NCBI GenBank assembly: GCA_016873575.1
Contig: VGWY01000181.1
Span: 1 to 5,186 of the forward strand
DNA length: 5,186 bases
Reading direction: 5' to 3'
From: Nitrospira sp.
GTDB taxonomy: Bacteria; Nitrospirota; Thermodesulfovibrionia; Thermodesulfovibrionales; SM23-35
In this document: positions 1-4,666 of the stretch, one piece after another
Numbering within the stretch: position 1 is the stretch's first letter
Layout of the letters: every line of letters starts with the position of its first letter
Translations under genes and position numbers: made by a program
Notes under the pieces: model-generated
The model's input: the letters and a program-made list of their open reading frames with translations, nothing else
What the model was told of the DNA's origin: nothing
Databases searched by the model: none

Positions 1-4
1 TTGA

Positions 5-81
5 AAAATCTCCCCTTGCCCCTCTTTGCCAAAGAGGGGTACATTGCCTCCCTTTAGCAAAGGGAGGTGAGGAGGGATTTT
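5..81. repeat. Cloverleaf-like palindromic repeat (MITE-like), two 9-bp hairpins inside imperfect terminal inverted repeats
   Basis: Two perfect 9-bp hairpins stand side by side. CCCCTCTTT (19-27) pairs with AAAGAGGGG (31-39) around a 3-base loop, and CCTCCCTTT (47-55) pairs with AAAGGGAGG (59-67) around AGC. Outer arms AAAATCTCCCC (5-15) and GGAGGGATTTT (71-81) are inverted repeats matching at 9 of 11 positions. Similar AAATCCCCCT...AGGGGGATTT elements recur in many bacterial genomes as non-autonomous intergenic repeats; that family link is from memory. It lies 30 bases past the stop of the DUF1992 gene. Read on the minus strand, the second hairpin is followed after about a dozen bases by TTTTT, so it may also help to end transcription of the operon. 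Confidence 0.75.
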
Positions 82-111
82 ATAATCAATGTCTTCATAC
101 TTATGACCGTA

Positions 112-492
112 TTAGTAACCAGACAATACAGTTACCTTATCGATTATCTTTCCTTCGTATTCTGGAAAGTCTCCGAAGTCAAGGGGCTTTTTACGCATCA
201 TATTCAGCTTGAGGAGTTTAAAATTGAGTTCCCTCAGTTTCTTCAGTCTTTCCTTATCGTCATCAATTGTGTTCATAAGCGCACACATGTTTACGATCTC
301 TTTCCTCATCTCAAGTTCCGGTGGTATGCACCCTGCATTTTTTAATAAACGGTATGCCATTCGCAAATCCTCTGGAATCCATGACTCATCCTCGAAATTG
401 ATCGGTTTCCCCTTTCCTTTAAGGTTGTCAAACTCGCCATTTTGCATAGCCTCTATAATACGCCTTTCAGCAATCTTCGAGATAAAGTCCAT
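112..492 (-). CDS. DUF1992 / DnaJ-C28-like conserved protein
   Basis: A 126-residue soluble protein matching the DUF1992 family, found alone in bacteria and in the eukaryotic DnaJ homologue subfamily C member 28. The biochemical function of the bacterial proteins is not established. The diagnostic block is in the first half: AERRIIEAMQNGEFDNL (8-24), then GKGKP (26-30), IPEDLR (39-44), AYRLLKNAG (46-54) and PPELEMRKEI (57-66). The second half is basic and probably helical. No signal peptide or membrane segment is seen. ATG 492 is preceded by AAGGA (499-503) six bases upstream, a good ribosome binding site. The gene follows nadA by 84 bases on the same strand with no clear promoter or terminator between, so it is probably the last gene of that operon. 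The family call is confident; any role is not. Confidence 0.86.
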   Translation of the reverse strand: MDFISKIAERRIIEAMQNGEFDNLKGKGKPINFEDESWIPEDLRMAYRLLKNAGCIPPELEMRKEIVNMCALMNTIDDDKERLKKLRELNFKLLKLNMMRKKPLDFGDFPEYEGKIIDKVTVLSGY

Positions 493-523
493 AGGAAATC
501 CTTACCTCATAAAATACATTTTT

Positions 524-548
524 AGCCACAGAGAACACAGAGATGACA
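524..548. repeat. Possible CACAGAG-type short repeat remnant
   Basis: The gap between nadA and the DUF1992 gene contains GCCACAGAGAACACAGAGAT, with an internal near-duplication of CACAGAG. A related stretch, CCACTGGGGACACAGAGAT, occurs at 4638-4656. Repeats of the form CCACAGAGGACACAGAG are frequent intergenic elements in several bacterial phyla (from memory). With one weak partner in this window, the assignment is tentative. Confidence 0.3.
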
Positions 549-576
549 TTTAGAGTGGTTAATTGTATTATTCGGG

Positions 577-1563
577 TCACCGTATTTCAAGCATTCTGTC
601 AAGTGCCTTCTTCGCAGGAATTCTTATATCTTCAGGCACTTGAATAAGATATGTGTTTTTCTTCAATGCCCTGTAAACGCTCTCAAGTGTCGTCCTTTTC
701 ATATTAGGGCATATCATATCCTTTCGTAAGGGATAAAATGTTTTATCAGGGTTCTCTTTCCTCAATCGATACAACAGCCCTATCTCAGTGCCCACGATAA
801 ACTCCTTCTCAGAAGATGCCTTGGCAAATCTCAACATTCCAGAGGTGCTTGTTACATTATCTGCCATCTCAAGCACATCGAGCCTGCATTCAGGATGGGC
901 CATTACAAGTGCCTTTGGATGTTCTGCCCTTGCCTTTTTCACATCATATGGTCTCACCCGCTCATGCACATGACAAAAACCATCCCATGCAATAACCTGT
1001 TTCTTGGTATTCTTTGCTGCCCAGAGTGAAAGATTCCTGTCAGGTATGCATATCACCTGTTCATCAGGTAATGACTCGATAACCTTGACAACATTTGCTG
1101 ACGTGCAGCATATGTAACTCTCTGCCTTCACGTCAGCAGTCGTATTTACATACGCCACAACAGGTACCCCAGGGTACTGTGACTTTATATCCCTCAGGGT
1201 AAAATCAGTTGGATATATATAAGAAGGCGGATTTTTAAATCCGGGGAAGCTCTTTCGTTCCCTTCTCGGTGAATCAACGTGAATCATATCAGCCATCGGG
1301 CAGACCGCATCAATTTCTGTAAGAAGGACAGTCTTATCAGGGGAAAGTATTGAAGCACTCTCTGCCATAAAATTTACGCCTGCAAATACGATGACATCAC
1401 AGTCAATGGTTGAAGCTGTCCGTGAAAGCTCGAGCGAGTCGCCTACAAAATCCGCAATCTCCTGAACCTCATCCCTCTGGTAGTTATGTGACAGAATAAG
1501 TGCACGTCTCTGAGATTTTAGGCAAAGAATCTCTTCTTGAAGAAAGGTTTGATCAAAAGGCAT
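577..1563 (-). CDS. nadA: Quinolinate synthase NadA
   Basis: NadA condenses iminoaspartate (made by NadB) with dihydroxyacetone phosphate to give quinolinate, the NAD precursor, using a [4Fe-4S] cluster in the cytoplasm. The 328-residue protein has three NadA pseudo-repeats with the cluster cysteines in family positions: Cys88 (CPMA), Cys153 (CCTSAN, 152-157) and Cys285 (MICPNMK, 283-289). Other hallmarks are SHNYQ (25-29), GDS (41-43), YVNTTADVKAES (138-149), GFCHVHERV (195-203), HPECR (223-227) and GTEIGLLYRL (258-267). Between CPMADMI and RDIK sit about 20-25 residues (roughly 97-121, SPRRERKSFPGFK onward) that I do not recall from short NadA proteins, and the DNA there holds a palindrome. 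ATG 1563 directly abuts the TAA of the transglycosylase gene, with only a weak AGG six bases upstream, so translational coupling is likely. No nadB or nadC is in the window. Confidence 0.97.
   Translation of the reverse strand: MPFDQTFLQEEILCLKSQRRALILSHNYQRDEVQEIADFVGDSLELSRTASTIDCDVIVFAGVNFMAESASILSPDKTVLLTEIDAVCPMADMIHVDSPRRERKSFPGFKNPPSYIYPTDFTLRDIKSQYPGVPVVAYVNTTADVKAESYICCTSANVVKVIESLPDEQVICIPDRNLSLWAAKNTKKQVIAWDGFCHVHERVRPYDVKKARAEHPKALVMAHPECRLDVLEMADNVTSTSGMLRFAKASSEKEFIVGTEIGLLYRLRKENPDKTFYPLRKDMICPNMKRTTLESVYRALKKNTYLIQVPEDIRIPAKKALDRMLEIR
1228..1243. repeat. Palindrome inside nadA, within the apparent insertion
   Basis: CGGATTT (1228-1234) and AAATCCG (1237-1243) form a 7-bp inverted repeat with a TT centre. 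An outer pair, AGAAGG (1222-1227) and CCTTCT (1261-1266), encloses it. The segment encodes part of the NadA region that looks inserted relative to family members (about residues 100-114). It could be coincidence in coding DNA, or the remnant of a palindromic element absorbed in frame. Confidence 0.4.
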
Positions 1564-2313
1564 TTAAAACCTGACGGCATTTTTTAACAGAAGTGTGGAA
1601 TTGGTGAAAAGAGCAGTGCCATCTTCAAAGACTACTTTATAGATTGGATCAGGTTTTTTCTCTTCAGGCTTTTCCTCTTCAGGCTTTTCCTCTTTTTTTG
1701 ATGTATCCCCACCTGCCTGGGAATATGTCAGCTTTCCGTTATAAAGGGAGAGCACCTTACTCACATACTGTTTCGTCTCGGTAATGGGAGGGACACTAAA
1801 TCCAAACTTCTCAACAGTGGTTGGCCCTGCGTTGTATGCAGCTAATGCAAGGGTCAGGTCTCCATTGAACCGTTCAAGAAGGTATTTCAGATATTTTACC
1901 CCACCCTCGATATTCTCTTCAGGATTAAAGGGGTTATGAACATCCATATCACTTGCTGTAACAGGCATGAGCTGCATAAGACCCATGGCGCCTTTCCTTG
2001 ATACAGCCTTGTGGTTCCAGTTCGACTCGGTCTTGATAACAGCCTTTATAAGAGATGGATCAATATCATATTTTGCCGCCTTATTATGGACAATACTATG
2101 ATAATCCGAAGTGTCTTTAGGATTTTTCAGGACAGCCTGTTCTTGATTGGGAATCAGGGTTTTCTTCTCCTCGATAACTTTATCAGCTTTCTTACCAAAA
2201 GGTCTGTCAGTATAGCAGACGATACCGTTTTCGTCTATGTATTTATAGATATCTGCGTAAGCAAAAGAAAAAAGAAATAAAACAAATAGACACCCTAAGA
2301 GCGCCACTCTCAT
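1564..2313 (-). CDS. Exported soluble lytic transglycosylase (SLT/LT-GEWL domain) with DUF4124 motif
   Basis: This enzyme cleaves the MurNAc-GlcNAc bond of peptidoglycan, leaving 1,6-anhydro-MurNAc, in the periplasm. From ATG 2313 it is 249 residues. A signal peptide covers 1-20 (cleavage after AYA). A DUF4124 motif follows (IYKYIDENGIVCYTDRP, 22-38), then the SLT domain at about 71-175: catalytic Glu96 in KTESNW, GLMQLMP (111-117), NPEENIEGG (130-138) and AYNAGP (159-164). A Lys/Glu/Pro-rich linker at 206-222 is encoded partly by two exact 15-base tandem units (1661-1690). The C-terminus (IYKVVFEDGTALFTN, 224-238) resembles a second DUF4124 motif. A GTG two codons upstream (2319) is the longer alternative start. 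I prefer the ATG because the GTG directly abuts the promoter -10 box. The gene is first in a cluster with nadA. Confidence 0.94.
   Translation of the reverse strand: MRVALLGCLFVLFLFSFAYADIYKYIDENGIVCYTDRPFGKKADKVIEEKKTLIPNQEQAVLKNPKDTSDYHSIVHNKAAKYDIDPSLIKAVIKTESNWNHKAVSRKGAMGLMQLMPVTASDMDVHNPFNPEENIEGGVKYLKYLLERFNGDLTLALAAYNAGPTTVEKFGFSVPPITETKQYVSKVLSLYNGKLTYSQAGGDTSKKEEKPEEEKPEEKKPDPIYKVVFEDGTALFTNSTLLLKNAVRF
1661..1690 (-). repeat. Two exact 15-bp tandem repeats encoding the EEKPE linker
   Basis: TCTTCAGGCTTTTCC occurs twice in a row (1661-1675 and 1676-1690), with degenerate copies on both sides (about 1648-1660 and 1691-1698). In frame it encodes the repeated acidic/basic/proline linker of the transglycosylase. 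Such units change copy number by slippage without breaking the frame. Confidence 0.85.
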
Positions 2314-2319
2314 GGTCAC

Positions 2320-2348
2320 ATCTTATCACGAAAGGCCTTGTCTGTCAA
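2320..2348 (-). promoter_or_regulatory. Sigma-70 promoter of the transglycosylase-nadA cluster, leaderless layout
   Basis: On the minus strand a perfect -35 box TTGACA (2343-2348) is followed by a 17-base spacer and the -10 box TAAGAT (2320-2325, 5 of 6 consensus). The next bases are GTGACC and then ATG, whose A (2313) is the seventh base after the -10 box. Transcription should start at or within a base or two of that A. There is no Shine-Dalgarno sequence, as expected for a leaderless message. Confidence 0.75.
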
Positions 2349-2401
2349 CATTTTATTCATTCCGAAAAATAGACATAGACAATCTAACACTCTGATATGC
2401 T

Positions 2402-2480
2402 TGTCATTGCGAGCACCCGAAGGGTGCGTGGCAATCTCTTTGCAAAAAGGCGAGATTGCTTAGTTTCACTCGCAATGACA
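2402..2480. repeat. 79-bp cloverleaf-like palindromic repeat with 12-bp perfect terminal inverted repeats
   Basis: Terminal arms TGTCATTGCGAG (2402-2413) and CTCGCAATGACA (2469-2480) are perfect inverted repeats. Inside are two further hairpins: GCACCC/GGGTGC (2413-2418 and 2422-2427, loop GAA) and GCAATCT/AGATTGC (2431-2437 and 2453-2459). The folded form is a three-stem junction. TGTCATTGCGAG...CTCGCAATGACA elements are a widespread class of intergenic repeats in bacteria (from memory). The element occupies the gap between rpoD and the transglycosylase promoter, and no transposase gene is associated. The rest of the 241-base gap holds that promoter and nothing else I can identify. Confidence 0.85.
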
Positions 2481-2554
2481 GTTTCTATCTCTATTCCTCG
2501 GTCATTTGATACCACTTCTTGCTGTTCATTATCCTGTGATACCAAATAAAAATA

Positions 2555-3985
2555 TTACCCGATTAAAACCTTCAATCCACTGCGTCTATTTGGATGTTTA
2601 AGTTTTCTCAGTGCTTTTGCCTCTATTTGCCTTACCCTTTCACGTGTAATAGAAAAGTGTCTCCCTACTTCTTCGAGGGTGTGGTCTTTATCAAATCCTA
2701 TACCAAATCTCATCCTTATAACCTTCTCTTCCCTGGGAGTTAGAGTATTAAGAACCCTCAATATATGCTCGGTGACATTATTTCTTTCTGTATCAGAGTA
2801 CGGGGAGGGACTATCTTTATCACTAATAAAATCCTCGAGTTTTGTATCTTCATCTCCTACCGGAGTTTGAAGAGCTATTGGGTCCTGTATTGCTTTGAAT
2901 ACTTCTTCTATTTTTCTTGTTGATACTTCCAATCTTTTACCAATTTCTTCTTTGCTCGGTTCTCTTCCAAGTTGTTGTGTTAATTCTCTGGATGCTTTGG
3001 TAACCTTGTTATAAAATTCCACCATATGTACAGGAACTCTGATAGTTTTTGTTTGATCAATTAATGCCCTCGTTATCCCCTGTCTTATCCACCATGTTGC
3101 ATAGGTGCTGAATTTGAATCCCATTTTATAGTCAAACTTATCAATAGCTTTCATAAGACCGATATTACCTTCCTGAATCAGATCCAGCAGAGCTAACCCC
3201 CTTCCTGCATAATTTTTAGCTATATTAATTACCAATCTCAGGTTGCGAGTTATTAATTCATTCTTTGCTTCGCTAACAAGAGTTCTTGCCTTGGTTATTC
3301 TATCCCACTTAGCTTTCAATTCGTTAATCTTTACCCCAACCTCTGATTCAACTCGCTTATATTCATTCTGAACTTCCTTTGTAATAGTATCAAGTCGTAT
3401 AAAACTGATATCCTGTTTCTTTTTCTCATTAATTAATTTTTTTAAATCGTTTAAAGTCCCGTATCTTGCAATCTTTCTATCTGCTAATTCTATTTTTATC
3501 ATAAGATTGTCAAGTGCTTTTATGCTCATTTCAAGAGCTTCATCTGTTTTTTCTTCTTCTGAATCGTTCAAGTCCTCTTCGTCTTTACCATCTAAGCTCG
3601 CTTCGAGTTTCTTGTATAAAGGCAGTGTTGTAACAACTCCTTTAATTATCTCTTTCCCCTCTTCCAATCTCTTCGCGAGATCTATTTCTTCATTCCTTGT
3701 AAGTATTGAAATATTTCCCATCGAATGGAAATATGCTTGAACAATGTCCTCTGTTTCTTCATACGCCTCTTCTCCCTCTGAAACTAAAGCTTCTTCCTCG
3801 GTAGTATCAAGCTCCTGATCATCTACAACTTCAATTCCCATATCATGCAGAAGGTCCGTGAGTTCTTCTAATTCATCCGGGGAGAAATATTCTGAGGGGA
3901 AAGCATCATTTATCTCTTCATAAGTAAGCTTCCCACGCCTCCTGCCTAAGTCTATAATTTCCTCAAAAATATCCTTTTCTACCAT
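2555..3985 (-). CDS. rpoD: RNA polymerase primary sigma factor RpoD (sigma-70, group 1)
   Basis: The housekeeping sigma factor directs core RNA polymerase to -10/-35 promoters. The 476-residue protein has every group 1 part. Region 1.1 is at about 5-58, followed by an acidic stretch (61-80). Region 1.2 is QAYFHSMGNISILTRNEEI (83-101), and a charged helical non-conserved region runs to about 240. Regions 2.1-2.4 span about 244-325, including NLRLVINIAKNYAGRGL, DLIQEGNIGLMKAIDKFD, FSTYATWWIRQGITRALIDQ and TIRVPVHM. Region 3 is about 326-400. Region 4 is TPREEKVIRMRFGIG (416-430) and the helix-turn-helix TLEEVGRHFSITRERVRQIE (436-455). Gln302 and Thr305 match the -10-contacting residues, and Arg448/Glu449 the -35-contacting ones. 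ATG 3985 has a strong AAAGGAGA site just upstream. dnaG, a common rpoD neighbour, is absent, and the gene is AT-richer than nadA. It lies between E. coli RpoD and B. subtilis SigA in size. Confidence 0.97.
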   Translation of the reverse strand: MVEKDIFEEIIDLGRRRGKLTYEEINDAFPSEYFSPDELEELTDLLHDMGIEVVDDQELDTTEEEALVSEGEEAYEETEDIVQAYFHSMGNISILTRNEEIDLAKRLEEGKEIIKGVVTTLPLYKKLEASLDGKDEEDLNDSEEEKTDEALEMSIKALDNLMIKIELADRKIARYGTLNDLKKLINEKKKQDISFIRLDTITKEVQNEYKRVESEVGVKINELKAKWDRITKARTLVSEAKNELITRNLRLVINIAKNYAGRGLALLDLIQEGNIGLMKAIDKFDYKMGFKFSTYATWWIRQGITRALIDQTKTIRVPVHMVEFYNKVTKASRELTQQLGREPSKEEIGKRLEVSTRKIEEVFKAIQDPIALQTPVGDEDTKLEDFISDKDSPSPYSDTERNNVTEHILRVLNTLTPREEKVIRMRFGIGFDKDHTLEEVGRHFSITRERVRQIEAKALRKLKHPNRRSGLKVLIG

Positions 3986-3988
3986 GCT

Positions 3989-3996
3989 TCTCCTTT
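3989..3996 (-). promoter_or_regulatory. Strong ribosome binding site of rpoD
   Basis: AAAGGAGA on the minus strand, with GGAG (3990-3993) four bases before ATG 3985. It is the best Shine-Dalgarno sequence in the window and fixes the rpoD start. Confidence 0.8.
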
Positions 3997-4018
3997 AAAA
4001 AAGTTTATTAATGTTACC

Positions 4019-4047
4019 TGTATAACACCAGGGTCTTTACAGCTCAA
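4019..4047 (-). promoter_or_regulatory. Proximal rpoD promoter candidate with extended -10
   Basis: Minus-strand TTGAGC (4042-4047), a 17-base spacer, and TATACA (4019-4024) preceded by TGT, giving the TGn extended -10 motif. Transcription would start near 4012 and leave a leader of about 27 bases containing the strong ribosome binding site. Box quality and spacing both fit a sigma-70 promoter. Confidence 0.6.
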
Positions 4048-4155
4048 TATGTAGTTGCACTCCCTTTTGATTTTGACAAAGTAGGGAATTAGATAGGGCT
4101 AAAAATGAAACTCATAAGCTGATTAAAACGACCCAAGCATTTACAGTTATTTTAT

Positions 4156-4164
4156 ATTATAACA
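4156..4164 (-). promoter_or_regulatory. Distal rpoD promoter candidate, TGTTATAAT extended -10
   Basis: Minus-strand TGTTATAAT is a perfect consensus extended -10 element in a very AT-rich stretch. No acceptable -35 box lies at 16-18 bases, so it would depend on the TGn motif. It would give rpoD a leader of about 165 bases. The local AT richness raises the chance of a coincidental match. Confidence 0.35.
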
Positions 4165-4208
4165 AAATTGTTGATTTAATGTTGGGATAGAGTATTTTTA
4201 TGCAGGAT

Positions 4209-4236
4209 AGGGGTTCGATACCCCTCGCGCCTACCA
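4209..4236 (+). pseudogene. Isolated 3' end of a tRNA (or tmRNA): T-arm, acceptor strand and CCA
   Basis: The plus strand shows a complete T-arm: AGGGG (4209-4213), loop TTCGATA (4214-4220) and CCCCT (4221-4225). It is followed by a 7-base acceptor strand CGCGCCT (4226-4232), discriminator A (4233) and an encoded CCA (4234-4236). The partner 5' acceptor strand would read AGGCGCG (or GGGCGCG with a wobble pair), and I find neither upstream. There is no recognisable D-arm or anticodon arm in the AT-rich 80 bases before it, and no tmRNA tag reading frame. This is therefore a fragment rather than a gene. Such 3' fragments typically mark the far end of an integrated element. It stops five bases short of the stop codon of the convergent YvlD-like gene. 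Confidence 0.72.
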
Positions 4237-4241
4237 TTTTA

Positions 4242-4613
4242 TCAAGGCTTCATCCATCTAACCCCCGTAACCCACGACAGCACTACACTTACGAAACTAA
4301 CAATTATTGCTCCCTTGACTGCAGGCCAGAATCCATGTATTTGAAGTCCGAGGTTGAGTGACTCAGAAAGTTCCGCAGTAATGGTGAGCATAACCGCATT
4401 AATCACAAGGGTAAAAAGTCCAAGGGTCAGGATTATCAACGGGAATGTGAGAAGCTTTGTGATAGGCTTTATAAGAGAATTTATCAGTCCAAAGATGGCT
4501 CCAATGATTATCATCTTCCACCACTCACCGGTAAATGTTATTCCATCCACGAGTTTAACTGCCGCTACCAGGGAGAGTGCATTGATCATTATTTTCAATA
4601 TGAGATAAGTCAT
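4242..4613 (-). CDS. Phage-holin-4 / YvlD family four-helix inner-membrane protein
   Basis: A 123-residue hydrophobic protein of the family annotated as phage holin family protein or mycobacterial four-TMS phage holin (Pfam Phage_holin_4_2, YvlD-like). Despite the name, members are mostly chromosomal and not shown to be lytic. Four membrane segments can be placed at about 3-22, 33-51, 55-80 and 96-117. The family signature lies across helices 2-3: GLINSLIKPITKLLTFPLI (42-60) followed by ILTLGLFTLVINAVML (61-76). ATG 4613 gives the usual family length; no clear Shine-Dalgarno sequence precedes it. No endolysin, spanin or other phage gene is nearby, and the lytic transglycosylase lies about 1.9 kb away beyond rpoD. 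A role in envelope stress or membrane maintenance is a guess from relatives in B. subtilis. Confidence 0.9.
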   Translation of the reverse strand: MTYLILKIMINALSLVAAVKLVDGITFTGEWWKMIIIGAIFGLINSLIKPITKLLTFPLIILTLGLFTLVINAVMLTITAELSESLNLGLQIHGFWPAVKGAIIVSFVSVVLSWVTGVRWMKP

Positions 4614-4637
4614 ACTATGCTAAATACTGCAATGAAA

Positions 4638-4656
4638 CCACTGGGGACACAGAGAT
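4638..4656. repeat. Possible second CACAGAG-type repeat remnant
   Basis: CCACTGGGGACACAGAGAT lies in the 53-base gap between the YvlD-like gene and the unknown ORF. It resembles CCACAGAGAACACAGAGAT at 526-544 (15 of 19 positions by eye). It is short and degenerate, so this is only a possible repeat. Confidence 0.25.
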
Positions 4657-4666
4657 ATCGGTTTGA

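Noticed and set aside
2284..2313. LLGC near the transglycosylase N-terminus as a lipoprotein signal (lipobox).
   Set aside because: Only about seven residues precede the cysteine and the hydrophobic core continues after it. This fits a normal signal peptide cleaved after AYA rather than a lipobox.
2505..2550. Direct repeat GATACCA near 2508 and 2538, downstream of rpoD.
   Set aside because: It has only seven shared bases, no dyad and no associated structure. Chance is sufficient.
2555..3985. Unusual length or truncation of RpoD.
   Set aside because: All group 1 regions (1.1, 1.2, 2, 3, 4) are present and intact. The size difference from E. coli lies in the non-conserved region, which varies widely among bacteria.
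4073..4101. Plus-strand TTGACA at 4073-4078 as a promoter reading toward the tRNA-like fragment.
   Set aside because: No -10 box lies at 16-19 bases; the nearest A/T-rich hexamers are at spacings of about 11 or 21. There is no gene for it to serve.
3890..4236. A full tmRNA (ssrA) gene ending at the CCA at 4236.
   Set aside because: A gene of normal length would overlap the rpoD start. I find no matching 5' acceptor strand, no conserved 5' tmRNA motif and no tag reading frame ending in an Ala-Ala-stop pattern on the plus strand.
4242..4613. Holin-family gene plus nearby lytic transglycosylase as a prophage lysis cassette.
   Set aside because: The holin-4/YvlD family is mostly chromosomal. 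The transglycosylase carries DUF4124, is about 1.9 kb away beyond rpoD and has its own promoter, and no other phage gene is present.
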